Origin: Paenibacillus sp. PastM-3
Lineage (GTDB): Bacteria > Bacillota > Bacilli > Paenibacillales > Paenibacillaceae
Assembly: GCF_029893965.1 (NCBI RefSeq)
Contig: NZ_JARXXP010000016.1
Location: 95,659 to 159,658 of the forward strand
DNA length: 64,000 nt
Reading direction: 5' to 3'
Shown piece by piece: positions 1 through 8,110 of this stretch. A program made the translations under genes and the position numbers. A model generated the notes under the pieces. The model saw nothing but the letters and a program-made list of their open reading frames with translations. It ran no database searches and was not told the DNA's origin. Position 1 is the stretch's first letter, and every line of letters begins with the position of its first letter.

Positions 1-476
1 TCGCGGATCATATCAAAGGCTTCCAGGAGCTCATTCTCCATTACATTGGACAACGCCATAATATTAATGGTTGTTTCATATCCGCGGTCATGGAAAATCT
101 GTACCAGCTGCAGCGCCTTGTCCACATCCTTGCTGTAGCAGGCCACACGGATCAGATCCAGCATGCTCTCGCTGCGCGGCAGAATATCATTTTCATCGAC
201 CCGGCCGATATCAACCAGCGCAGACAGTTTGGTATTGCCCTTCTGAGGGATAACCTTGCGCAGAAAATCATCATTCAGGAACCGCCAAGGTCCGGCGCTT
301 TCCGCCCCCTTTAGCAGCTTAGGGGAATTTTTATAGCCGATTTCCATATATTCAACTCCAGCCTCGTTCAGACCGGCATACAATTTCTGTACAAACTCGA
401 CGCTAAAATCCCAGTTATTAACAAGTCCTCCGTCACGGATGGTACAATCGACAATTTTACTATGATTATTCTTCAC
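1..476 (-). CDS. Aldolase catalytic domain (HMGL/DRE-TIM) protein, 3' end outside window
   Basis: The reverse strand reads an open frame beginning MKNNHSKIVDCTIRDGG and running off the left edge after about 158 residues. The VDCTIRDGG opening resembles the metal-binding DxTLRDG start of the HMGL-like / DRE-TIM aldolase superfamily (isopropylmalate synthase, 4-hydroxy-2-oxovalerate aldolase). The usual Gln after DG is replaced by Gly, as in the branch annotated only as aldolase catalytic domain proteins. The chosen GTG start has AGGGAG 7 nt upstream. An in-frame ATG at 506 with a weaker GGCGGAA is the alternative. The substrate is not known. It is divergent from feoA. The C-terminal half is missing, so no call on catalysis is possible. 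Confidence 0.75.
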   Translation of the reverse strand, partial: MKNNHSKIVDCTIRDGGLVNNWDFSVEFVQKLYAGLNEAGVEYMEIGYKNSPKLLKGAESAGPWRFLNDDFLRKVIPQKGNTKLSALVDIGRVDENDILPRSESMLDLIRVACYSKDVDKALQLVQIFHDRGYETTINIMALSNVMENELLEAFDMIR

Positions 477-678
477 AATTTGTTCTCCCTTCAGCGTATC
501 CTTCATTATTTCCGCCAGCATAAGCTTACTATGCAATCATTATCGTACAATCATACTTTAATGAAGAATAGAATGTAAAGATTATTCTGCTATCTTCCAT
601 ATCTGTTTTCAATCCGAACGGCCGTGATTAAAATCATGGACAGAACCCGGACAAAATGCTACATTACAAGAAATTAAT

Positions 679-697
679 GAGATTGATTATCAGTCTC
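679..697 (+). promoter_or_regulatory. Fur box upstream of feoA
   Basis: GAGATTGATTATCAGTCTC is a perfect inverted repeat (arms GAGA..TGAT / ATCA..TCTC). It matches 15 of 19 positions of the classical Fur consensus GATAATGATTATCATTATC. It ends 17 bp before the feoA start and 5 bp before its ribosome binding site, so a bound repressor would block transcription of feoAB. Iron repression by Fur is inferred from the site and from the genes it precedes. Confidence 0.85.
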
Positions 698-714
698 TTT
701 TGGAGGGATTATTA

Positions 715-957
715 ATGGCCTCTACATCCTGCTCTTTACTTCGCTTACAACCGGGCTCGTCAGGTTCCATTTATAGAATTGAAGGTATGAATCCTATTCT
801 GCGGCGGCGTCTTGCAGATCTTGGGGTGTCGGAAGGCGTTATGATTTCCCTGAAAGGTAAAGGCCCCTTCATGGGCCCTATCACACTGGAGTGTAACGGG
901 CAGCTGTTTGCCATTCGCCGGAAGGAAGCTTCCCGGATTGAGGTGAACGTATCATGA
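715..957 (+). CDS. feoA: Ferrous iron transport protein A
   Basis: FeoA is a small cytosolic SH3-like protein that works with the FeoB permease in Fe(II) uptake. The 80-residue product shows the family pattern: a hydrophobic start (SCSLLRLQPGSSGSIYRI), a central RRRLADLGVSEG turn, and a C-terminal FAIRRKEASRIEV strand. The ATG at 715 is chosen because GGAGG lies 8 nt upstream; a TTG at 700 would put that motif inside the gene. Its stop overlaps the feoB start (ATGA), so the two are translationally coupled. A Fur box precedes it. Confidence 0.93.
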   Translation: MASTSCSLLRLQPGSSGSIYRIEGMNPILRRRLADLGVSEGVMISLKGKGPFMGPITLECNGQLFAIRRKEASRIEVNVS

Positions 958-2966
958 GCTCAGTTGCTCTTGTAGGCAACCCTAATACCGGGAAAACATC
1001 GCTTTTTAACACGCTGACCTCCTCTTACGAATATGTCGGGAACTGGGCGGGTGTAACCGTCGAGAAAAAAGTCGGCAGCCTGAAGAACGGGGCCGGCAAG
1101 CTGATCGATCTGCCCGGGATTTACTCCCTTCATCCGCTCTCCCGCGATGAGGGCGTGGCTGCGCAGTATCTAATCGAAGAATCTCCGGAAGCCTTGGTTA
1201 ACATCGTTGACGCTTCACAGCTGGAGCGCAATCTGCTCCTCACCCTGCAGCTCCTTGAGTATGGAAAGCCTACTGTGCTGGGCCTCAATATGATTGACGT
1301 TGCCAAAGCGCGCGGTATTCAGGTCAGCCCTGAAATCCTGCAGAAGCAGCTGGGCATTCCAGTCCTTCCGCTCATCGCCAGAACCGGCAAAGGCAGCGGT
1401 GAGGTGCTTACTGTCCTGAAGGAAACCTCCAGCATTCCGCCGGTAAGCTTCCGGCTTGATTACGGGGAACTTGTTGAGCAGGCCATCCAGGCTATCGAGC
1501 ATGAGCTGCAGCAGACCGCCGGCTTACCGAACCACCGCTGGATTGCTCTTCAGCTGATGGAGCAGAACCCGGTAGTCCTGGAGCTGCTGCGCAAACGCCT
1601 TGATACCGGACGCCTGCTTGGCATCTGCGATGCTGTGCAGAGCGAGCTGCAAAGCCGTAAGCTGGCCCTGACGTTGCCTCAATGGATCCGTTCAACCCGC
1701 AAGGAATATATTCATTCCTTATGCCTTGAAGCAATGGATACAACTGCCCAGAAACCGCATACGCTGACGGAAAGACTGGACTCCATTCTTACTCACCGTT
1801 ATTTTGGACTGCCTTTGTTCCTTGTATTTATGTATGCCATGTTCAAAGCCACCTTTGACTGGGTTGGCGGCCCCCTCTCCGATATTGTTGACGGCTTCAT
1901 AGCCGGCCCGTTCAGTGACGGTGCCAACTCTCTGCTCCAGAGTATCGGGGCTTCAGAATTCACCCATGCGCTGATTGTGGACGGTATTATCGGCGGTGTG
2001 GGCGGTGTAATTGTATTTGTTCCGCAGATCTTTATCCTGTTCCTGATGATTTCCTTCCTGGAAGACTCGGGATACATGGCCCGTGTGTGTCTGCTCATGG
2101 ACAGTACTATGGAACGGATGGGGCTGAACGGAAAGGCCTTTATTCCCTTTATTATTGGCTTCGGCTGCAACGTTCCGGCGATAATGGCTGCGCGCAGCAT
2201 CGAACAGCCTAAAGACCGGATGCTGACAACCCTGCTCATGCCGCTGATGTCCTGCTCTGCCCGGCTGCCGGTTTATCTCCTGTTTGCAGCTGTATTCTTC
2301 CCGGCCCAGCAAGCTACTGCAGTCCTGGCAATGTATGTGATGGGCGTTGTCTTTGCTCTGATATTGTGCAAGCTGTTTTCGAAGCACTTATTCAAGAATG
2401 AGTCCTCCGTATTTATCATTGAACTGCCCCCTTACCGCATGCCGCAGCTGAAGACACTCGGCCGCAGCACCTGGGAGAAAGGAAAAGGGTTCCTGCGCAA
2501 AGCGGGAACGATCATTCTTGCAGGCTCAGTCATTATCTGGCTGATGTCCTATGCAGGTCCAACCGGCTTCAATGTGGATATGGATCACAGCTTCCTGGCC
2601 AAATTCGGCGGGCTGATAGCACCAGTCCTGCAGCCGCTCGGCTTCGGAACCTGGCAGGCCGGATCGACGCTGGTTCCAGGCTTCCTGGCCAAAGAGGTGG
2701 TTGTGTCCACGATGAATATCATTTACCACACTCCGGATAACGCCGGGCTGGAAAATCAAATTGCACAAGTGTTTACACCGCTTAGCTCCATCAGCTTCAT
2801 GGCCTTTATTCTGCTGTATATCCCTTGCCTGGCTACTGTAGGTGTAATCAAGAAGGAGACAGCGTCCTGGAAGTGGACTTTCTTTTCTATGGGCTATTCA
2901 CTGGCGCTGGCGTATCTGGTGTCGCTCATTATTTTTCAAGGCGGACGGTTACTCGGATGGTCGTAA
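954..2966 (+). CDS. feoB: Ferrous iron transport protein B
   Basis: FeoB is the membrane permease for Fe(II), with an N-terminal G domain. The 670-residue protein has the G1 loop GNPNTGKT (residues 8-15), G3 DLPG (52-55) and G4 NMID (112-115). A FeoB helical region follows, then a polytopic membrane part from about residue 280 with two gate-like segments (GFGCNVPAIMA and the later GFLAKEVVVSTM). The length is normal for the family. It overlaps feoA by 4 bp and is followed 38 bp later by a Cys-rich helper, so the three genes form one operon, probably Fur-repressed. Confidence 0.96.
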   Translation: MSSVALVGNPNTGKTSLFNTLTSSYEYVGNWAGVTVEKKVGSLKNGAGKLIDLPGIYSLHPLSRDEGVAAQYLIEESPEALVNIVDASQLERNLLLTLQLLEYGKPTVLGLNMIDVAKARGIQVSPEILQKQLGIPVLPLIARTGKGSGEVLTVLKETSSIPPVSFRLDYGELVEQAIQAIEHELQQTAGLPNHRWIALQLMEQNPVVLELLRKRLDTGRLLGICDAVQSELQSRKLALTLPQWIRSTRKEYIHSLCLEAMDTTAQKPHTLTERLDSILTHRYFGLPLFLVFMYAMFKATFDWVGGPLSDIVDGFIAGPFSDGANSLLQSIGASEFTHALIVDGIIGGVGGVIVFVPQIFILFLMISFLEDSGYMARVCLLMDSTMERMGLNGKAFIPFIIGFGCNVPAIMAARSIEQPKDRMLTTLLMPLMSCSARLPVYLLFAAVFFPAQQATAVLAMYVMGVVFALILCKLFSKHLFKNESSVFIIELPPYRMPQLKTLGRSTWEKGKGFLRKAGTIILAGSVIIWLMSYAGPTGFNVDMDHSFLAKFGGLIAPVLQPLGFGTWQAGSTLVPGFLAKEVVVSTMNIIYHTPDNAGLENQIAQVFTPLSSISFMAFILLYIPCLATVGVIKKETASWKWTFFSMGYSLALAYLVSLIIFQGGRLLGWS

Positions 2967-3004
2967 AGATCTGGGATGGTCATGGAGAAAGCGGGGAATA
3001 AATA

Positions 3005-3187
3005 ATGATAGTCAATATTGTGATTGTAGCTGCTGTTTTCGGTTATTCCGGTTGGATGATCTACCGTCATGTGCAGAAAGGCAAGCAAGGGGCCTGTGCG
3101 GGCTGTGACAAAAGCAAGAGCTGCTCGGCAGCCTCGCTGGATTCGCCTTTCTCCTGCAGCTCAGGGGCGGCTGACGGCAAACTGTAG
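3005..3187 (+). CDS. FeoB-associated Cys-rich membrane protein
   Basis: A 60-residue protein with one N-terminal membrane helix (about residues 2-20), a basic stretch (RHVQKGKQG) and a Cys-rich tail containing CAGCDKSKSC plus one further Cys. This is the architecture of the small FeoB-associated Cys-rich proteins that follow feoB in many Firmicutes. They are thought to assist Fe(II) transfer, but their exact role is not settled. The ribosome binding site is a weak GCGGGGA. It is the last gene of the feo operon. Confidence 0.85.
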   Translation: MIVNIVIVAAVFGYSGWMIYRHVQKGKQGACAGCDKSKSCSAASLDSPFSCSSGAADGKL

Positions 3188-3209
3188 GGCTGCCAACTTC
3201 ATACAGCAG

Positions 3210-3235
3210 GTTTAAACACTTTGGTATCGGGGTAT
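3210..3235 (+). promoter_or_regulatory. Sigma-B-like promoter before the 45-residue gene
   Basis: GTTTAA (3210-3215) and GGGTAT (3230-3235) are separated by 14 nt. This matches the sigma-B consensus GTTTAA-N12-15-GGGWAT. Transcription would start near 3243, about 40 nt before the small gene at 3285. Sigma-F shares part of this consensus, so general stress or forespore control are both possible. Confidence 0.5.
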
Positions 3236-3284
3236 GTTTGTTATAAGCAATTGCAGCTAGACCACTACCTAAGGAGGAATAACT

Positions 3285-3422
3285 ATGAATACGAAAAAAA
3301 CGTTATTTACTACCGCAGCTTTGGGAGCAGTATATTTGCTTAGAAACAAAGACACCCGGAACAAGTTAATGAATGGCATCCAGTCCTTCACTAATCAGGT
3401 TAAGGCTAAACGTAACGGCTGA
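3285..3422 (+). CDS. Small basic protein of 45 residues, function unknown
   Basis: ATG at 3285 has an ideal AAGGAGG 8 nt upstream and opens a 45-codon frame (MNTKKTLFTTAALGAVYLLR...). A short hydrophobic stretch (about residues 6-20) is followed by a charged tail with RNKDTRNKLMNG and VKAKRNG. It could be a one-helix membrane-associated or stress protein. I do not recognise a named family. A sigma-B-like promoter precedes it and a strong terminator follows, so it is probably its own transcription unit. Confidence 0.75.
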   Translation: MNTKKTLFTTAALGAVYLLRNKDTRNKLMNGIQSFTNQVKAKRNG

Positions 3423-3472
3423 ACCAACTCAGCCCGCACGCAGGAATTCGTCAATCACAGCTAATGCTAATA

Positions 3473-3510
3473 AGCCGTAAAGTCCGTTCTCCGGACTTTA
3501 CGGCTTTTTG
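3473..3510 (+). terminator. Intrinsic terminator (bidirectional)
   Basis: A perfect 14-bp stem (3473-3486 with 3492-3505) and a 5-nt loop are followed by a T run on the plus strand and preceded by A residues. It separates the 45-residue gene from the convergent aminopeptidase gene. Confidence 0.88.
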
Positions 3511-3535
3511 TTGGCCAATTGTTTCCATGCCCTCC

Positions 3536-5056
3536 CTACCTGCGCCCAGGCAGGCCCGGACCGGATTCCCCGCTAAGCCCCAGGAGATATTCCAGCAGCG
3601 TCCGGACCATGACTCCCGTGGCTCCCTTGGGATTGACGCCCCGCTCCTTGGACAGAAATGCCGTACCGGCTATATCCAGATGAATCCACGGACTCCCTTC
3701 GGCAAACTCGCCGATAAACAGCCCTGCTGTAGAAGCCCCGCCGAATCGGCCGGCAGCATTGCGGATGTCTGCCACCTCGCTTCTCAGCATCTCGCGGAAC
3801 TCGGGGTATACCGGAAGCTGCCAGATCTGCTCCCCTGATCTCTTGGAGGCATCCAGCAGCTCCTGCAAAAACTGTTCGTCGTTAGTAACAGCACCGGTAG
3901 CAATATCCCCCAGGATAGACAGAACAACCCCTGTAAGCGTAGCTACGTCAATGAGCCGTTCTGCTCCCCATTCCCGGGCATAGGTCAATGCATCACCGAG
4001 GACCACCCTGCCCTCGGCATCTGTGTTCAGTACCTCTACCGTCTTTCCGCTCAGCGTAGGAATGACATCACCCGGTTTGAATGCTCCTGCAGAAGGCATA
4101 TTCTCGGCGGCAGGAATGACCATGACTACATTGATCTGCGGCCGCAATCTGCCGAGCGCTTCAATGACACCGAGCACAGTCGCTGCACCGCCCATATCGC
4201 TGATCATATCCTCCATCCCCGGTGCCCGCTTGAGCGAAATACCGCCGGTATCAAAGGTGATTCCTTTGCCTATAATACCTGTAACATTACTCCATTCACT
4301 GGCTCCCTGATAACGGATGACAATCATCCGCGGGGGATGTACACTGCCCTTGCCGACAGCAAATAGCCCCCCCATCCCCTTCTGCTCAATCTCCCGTTCA
4401 TCCAGCACCTCTGCCGGTAGTCCATGACGCTCAGCTATTTCAATGGCAGCTGCCGCAAGCCTGGAGGGGGTCAGCAGATTACCGGGGAGATTAGTCAGCT
4501 CACGGGCCAGATTGGTTGCATCCGCAAAAGCCGACCCCCGCTGTATTCCCCTACGCCAGCTTTGTTCCAGCGCATTTTCTGCAGGGAGCTGCGGCTGTAT
4601 CTTAACTGTTGACGGCCCCTTATAGGAAGCCTGCTCCTGCTTGTAATGCTTCCTGCGGTATCCGCCCAGCAACAGCCCTTCTGTTAGTGCCTGTGCCGCC
4701 GTTATCCCCTGAGCCAGCAGATATTCAGGTATCTCAATGGTAAGCACTGCAGCCTTCATCCGGACAGCCACCCGGGAGATATGTGCCGCAAGCACTCTGA
4801 GCTCACCCGCACCGGGAAGCTCCTTTCCGCTTCCGGCCAAAATAACTGCAGAGTATTTGGATTGATCCGCTAACGGAAGTATATAAGTCTGATTCAGCTT
4901 GCCCGCAAAAAGCCCTGTTTTGGCCACAAGCTCTATACCCTTTTTCCTTTCTGCCGCAAGGCTGCCGCCATCCAGCTCTGCCTCGGATACTATAATACAT
5001 AACACTTCACCTTCTGACCCGGCAGACAGGTCTCCGTTATTCCATTCAATATTCAT
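3536..5056 (-). CDS. pepA: Leucyl aminopeptidase (M17 family)
   Basis: A cytosolic metallo-aminopeptidase that removes N-terminal residues from peptides. The 506-residue product has the M17 hallmarks: GKGITFDTGGISLK with the metal-binding Lys/Asp region, SDMGGAATVLG, and the signature NTDAEGRVVLGD near residues 344-355. The C-terminal DIAGTAF segment is also typical. Start choice: ATG at 5056 has GGGAGGA 7 nt upstream; a start at 5074 would place that motif inside the coding region. It is a single gene, convergent with the small gene on its left and followed by a terminator. Confidence 0.95.
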   Translation of the reverse strand: MNIEWNNGDLSAGSEGEVLCIIVSEAELDGGSLAAERKKGIELVAKTGLFAGKLNQTYILPLADQSKYSAVILAGSGKELPGAGELRVLAAHISRVAVRMKAAVLTIEIPEYLLAQGITAAQALTEGLLLGGYRRKHYKQEQASYKGPSTVKIQPQLPAENALEQSWRRGIQRGSAFADATNLARELTNLPGNLLTPSRLAAAAIEIAERHGLPAEVLDEREIEQKGMGGLFAVGKGSVHPPRMIVIRYQGASEWSNVTGIIGKGITFDTGGISLKRAPGMEDMISDMGGAATVLGVIEALGRLRPQINVVMVIPAAENMPSAGAFKPGDVIPTLSGKTVEVLNTDAEGRVVLGDALTYAREWGAERLIDVATLTGVVLSILGDIATGAVTNDEQFLQELLDASKRSGEQIWQLPVYPEFREMLRSEVADIRNAAGRFGGASTAGLFIGEFAEGSPWIHLDIAGTAFLSKERGVNPKGATGVMVRTLLEYLLGLSGESGPGLPGRR

Positions 5057-5200
5057 GGTCTTTCCTCCCGCCATTCATGAAGCCTGCGGACCCTGGTCAC
5101 GCAGATAAGGCTGACTTCCCGCACCAGCCGTGCAATACAGGAATCAGCCTCTTAAAGATCATTATATTATAATGCATGGCCCGCTCAGATAACAGCCCTT

Positions 5201-6301
5201 CTATTGTATAAGGGGCAGGGAGATGACAAACCGTGTGCCCACATTGATTCTGCTGCTGACCGAAATGCAGCCTCCGTGGTTCTTAATAATCCGGTCACTG
5301 ACGGACAGCCCGAGTCCTGTCCCATTCTCCTTGGTAGTGAAAAAGGGGTTAAACAGCCGGTCAAGCGTACAAATATCCATCCCTTTCCCATTATCAGAGA
5401 TGAAAATGCGGACCTCTGCACCTTCTCTGCGGGCCCCGACCTCAATTTTGCCTATACAATCACCCGCTCGCTCTGTAATCGCTTCCATTGCATTTCTTAT
5501 CATATTCAGCACTACCTGTTTCATTTGCTTGGCATCTCCGGATATGATCATATTATCATGAAACGGATGGAGATCAATCTGGCAGCCCTTCATCAAGGCC
5601 TCGCTCTCCGTAAGCAGTACCACCTCTTTAAGCAATGCCGATACAGGAATCAGGGTTACCTGCGGGGCAGAGGGTTTGGATGATGTCAGAAACTCATGAA
5701 TAATGTCATTGGCCCGGTCAATTTCTGCGAGAATAATCTTGGCATATTCCTCCTTGCCCAGTTGATGCAGATGGGGATGAAGGAGTTGGATAAACCCGCG
5801 GATTGCCGTCAGCGGATTCCGGATCTCATGTGCAATAGAGGCGGATAATTTGCCCAGCATAGCAAGACTATCATTCTGATAAGCGGTCTGCTCGATCAGC
5901 TTATAATCTGAAATTTCCTTAAACGTATACAGGTAGCTTCCCTTCATCTGTTCACCGGTATGCAGAGTTACACGCCAGTAGCGGCCATATTCATCGACAA
6001 ATTCATAATTCGGCTTACCCCTCTGCACCATTTCCCGGTATCCGCGCAGTACCTGCTTTTTCTTAAAGCGGTTCAGCTGAATATTCGCCAGCAGGTGAGT
6101 CATTGTGCAGCCCAGAAGGGAATGGCGCGGCAGCTCAAGTATGCCGTACATTTGTTTATTTAGAAAGGTCAAAACCCCATCTTCATCAAACAGCATAATT
6201 CCACTGTCAATGTGCTCCAGCACATCCTCATATGTAGAGTTCATCATCATGGATTGAAACGTTCTTGGCAAAAGCAGGCTTTCCTGAAATTGGCTTATCA
6301 C
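5201..6301 (-). CDS. PAS-domain sensor histidine kinase, sporulation-kinase type
   Basis: A cytosolic 366-residue kinase with no membrane segment. A PAS-like sensor domain (about residues 25-130, SGIMLFDEDGVLTFLN) is followed by a HisKA dimerisation domain with phospho-acceptor His158 in SIAHEIRNPLTAIRGF. An HATPase follows, with the N box NMIRNAMEA, DNGKGMD, the F box and GTGLGLSVSDRI. HEIRNPLTAIRGFIQLL is typical of KinA/KinE-like kinases that feed the Spo0F/Spo0A phosphorelay. No response regulator is adjacent, which also fits an orphan sporulation kinase. The start is GTG at 6301 behind AAAGGGGGA; downstream Met residues near codon 18 are alternatives. Confidence 0.88.
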   Translation of the reverse strand: MISQFQESLLLPRTFQSMMMNSTYEDVLEHIDSGIMLFDEDGVLTFLNKQMYGILELPRHSLLGCTMTHLLANIQLNRFKKKQVLRGYREMVQRGKPNYEFVDEYGRYWRVTLHTGEQMKGSYLYTFKEISDYKLIEQTAYQNDSLAMLGKLSASIAHEIRNPLTAIRGFIQLLHPHLHQLGKEEYAKIILAEIDRANDIIHEFLTSSKPSAPQVTLIPVSALLKEVVLLTESEALMKGCQIDLHPFHDNMIISGDAKQMKQVVLNMIRNAMEAITERAGDCIGKIEVGARREGAEVRIFISDNGKGMDICTLDRLFNPFFTTKENGTGLGLSVSDRIIKNHGGCISVSSRINVGTRFVISLPLIQ

Positions 6302-6697
6302 GATACGAAGTTCCCCCTTTTACTGCATTTGGCATAGACGCTTAAGCGACATCAAGTTACTATGTAAATGAGTATATGACGAAGCCGCCAGAACATTCGG
6401 AAATCGTATTATATTATCCAACCGTTTCAACTATATTCCAATCATATCCAAGAGAAGAAGACAACGCAATCAGAGAAACTGTCGAATGGCAAAAAACTTG
6501 TTAAAATGATTCTTAAGGCATAGTAATTTTATCGCGACTCTCGCTTAACAGCGGAAAACCCGGTTTTATTTATAAATCCATGCCAAAGAGGCCCCGCTTA
6601 TGCGGGGCCTCTTTGGCTATAGAGCCGTAACCGGCCAAACGAAATGGAGAATGCTGCAAATCCGGGTAGACAAATATCAGCCGGATTAGAGCCCGAA
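6302..6697. other. Intergenic region of about 395 bp with one hairpin
   Basis: There is no coding signal here. The right part holds a strong inverted repeat (6582-6617). The left part is AT-rich and must contain the kinase promoter, but I cannot single out a convincing -35/-10 pair. Confidence 0.5.
6582..6617. terminator. Strong hairpin, probable terminator
   Basis: A perfect 16-bp stem GCCAAAGAGGCCCCGC with its complement surrounds a 4-nt loop. It lies 80 bp downstream of the minus-strand gene at 6698. The T tract after the stem is poor on both strands, so it may be a stabilising 3' hairpin rather than a classical terminator. Confidence 0.6.
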
Positions 6698-7105
6698 TCA
6701 GGCCTTCTGCTGCAGCCGCAGACGCCGCTGGCTCATTACAGCCAGACGTTTTTTAAGCTCCCGCTCCCATTTGCTGTCCCCGATCTGCTTAGCAACAGCC
6801 AGGAGGTCAAGCGCCATATCGATCTGGCTGCGGATAATGGCCAGCGGATCTTCGCTCTCCATATTAATGACATTCTCAAAGATCGCTTCCTCGTCTTCCA
6901 TTACATAATCCTGAAAATCAACGTCAGTAACGCCATCGCCATGAGCATATTCCGCAAGAATCTCGTACTCATTCTCGACTTTGTAATGTACCTCTACCCG
7001 GTGGCATACCGGGCAAAACAGCAGGGGAACATTATGGACTTGCGTGCGATAATGTTTAAGGGTTCCCTTCGTTCCGACCATACTCGCTCCACAGCAAAAG
7101 CTCAT
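6698..7105 (-). CDS. Small zinc-ribbon-like protein, function unknown
   Basis: A 135-residue protein. The N-terminus has a CC pair (residues 4-5) and a CPVC motif (about 32-35), a spacing that suggests a four-Cys zinc ribbon. The middle is acidic (EDEEAIFENVINMESED). The C-terminal half is helical and ends in a basic stretch with RRLRLQQ. The start is well supported by GGAGGGTGAACAATA before ATG. No catalytic motif is visible and I do not recognise a named family. It is a lone gene between the kinase and the peroxiredoxin. Confidence 0.75.
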   Translation of the reverse strand: MSFCCGASMVGTKGTLKHYRTQVHNVPLLFCPVCHRVEVHYKVENEYEILAEYAHGDGVTDVDFQDYVMEDEEAIFENVINMESEDPLAIIRSQIDMALDLLAVAKQIGDSKWERELKKRLAVMSQRRLRLQQKA

Positions 7106-7321
7106 TATTGTTCACCCTCCTTGGGTAAGTTCCATTGATTTCTTATTATTGTATTACAAAATAATACCGGAGATTCCTCTCCTACAGGCATTATATTAAC
7201 CTCAGCGCCTATTTTCAAACAATAATTCTGGAAGTTACAGACATTTTGTTGCAAAAAACCCCCTTGACGGAAAAAGCTTCCGGCAAAGAGGTTATAATTA
7301 GTCTTTCAAAGAGCAGACACC

Positions 7322-7861
7322 TTACAGGTTCTTGTCGCCCGGTTTCCAGTTCATGGCGCACAGACCGCCGGATTGCAGAGCCTGCAGTACACGGAGTGTC
7401 TCTTCCACGCTTCGGCCCACATCGTTGTGATTGACTACCTGGTATTTCAGTTCGCCGTCCGGATCGATGATGAACAGCCCGCGGAGAGCCACGCCTTCTT
7501 CTTCGATCAGGACGCCGTAATCACTGGCCACCTTCTTTGTGATATCCGAAGCCAGCGGGAAGTTTATCTGCCCAAGGCCGTTCATATCGCGAGGTGTAGT
7601 GATCCATGCTTTGTGGCTGTGAACAGAGTCAACGCTCACGCCGAGAATTTCGGTATCCAGATCAGCGAAATCTGCTGCTGCATCACTGAGTGCTGTAATT
7701 TCAGTCGGACATACAAATGTGAAATCAAGCGGATAAAAGAAGAATACTAGCCATTTGCCGCGGTAGTCGGACAAGCTAACTTTACCAAAATCTTTACCGT
7801 CGCCAGTTACTGTTTCCATTGTGAAGTCCGGTGCCGGTTTACCTACCAAACGTTCTGCCAT
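7322..7861 (-). CDS. 2-Cys peroxiredoxin (AhpC/Prx1 type)
   Basis: A 179-residue thiol peroxidase that reduces hydrogen peroxide and organic peroxides in the cytosol. The peroxidatic Cys51 sits in DFTFVCPTE and the resolving Cys168 in GGLCAMNWKPG, as in typical 2-Cys Prx1/AhpC enzymes. DYRGKWLVFFFYPLDF and the FIIDPDG strand complete the fold. The ribosome binding site is an AAGGAGG-type motif before ATG. No reductase gene (ahpF or trxB) is adjacent, so it probably uses thioredoxin. A perfect PerR box and a good promoter lie 125-190 bp upstream, implying peroxide induction. Confidence 0.95.
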   Translation of the reverse strand: MAERLVGKPAPDFTMETVTGDGKDFGKVSLSDYRGKWLVFFFYPLDFTFVCPTEITALSDAAADFADLDTEILGVSVDSVHSHKAWITTPRDMNGLGQINFPLASDITKKVASDYGVLIEEEGVALRGLFIIDPDGELKYQVVNHNDVGRSVEETLRVLQALQSGGLCAMNWKPGDKNL

Positions 7862-7985
7862 TGCTTAATTTCCTCCTTTAATTATGTAAGAAAAACAACC
7901 ACTAGCATGATCCCCTGCCGAGGGAATGAGGCAATATGCTTTACTGATTGAATGAATTGGCCACTTAGTTGTTGCTATAGACCAA

Positions 7986-8014
7986 ATGGTATCATCGCAC
8001 TAAATCAAAGTCAA
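7986..8014 (-). promoter_or_regulatory. Promoter of the peroxiredoxin gene
   Basis: On the minus strand -35 TTGACT (8009-8014) and -10 TACCAT (7986-7991) are 17 nt apart. The start point would lie near 7979, giving a 5' leader of roughly 115 nt. The PerR box ends 20 bp upstream of the -35. Confidence 0.65.
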
Positions 8015-8033
8015 TATTACACTCATTACTTTT

Positions 8034-8048
8034 TTATAATAATTATAA
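8034..8048. promoter_or_regulatory. PerR box
   Basis: TTATAATAATTATAA is an exact match to the 15-bp PerR consensus TTATAATNATTATAA and a perfect palindrome. It lies just upstream of the peroxiredoxin promoter and past the end of leuB. Peroxide-responsive control by PerR is a direct prediction, though the site sits 20 bp upstream of the -35 rather than across it. Confidence 0.85.
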
Positions 8049-8110
8049 ATAAGCACCATTCTGTGAAGTTTATTGTCTTTCTGCGTCAAAGAAGGAATAT
8101 AGCAGCAGAT

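Noticed and set aside
7240..7300. Candidate terminator after the peroxiredoxin gene (TTTTTTG after a weak stem)
   Set aside because: A T run exists on the minus strand, but the stem pairs poorly, so I do not list it as a feature.
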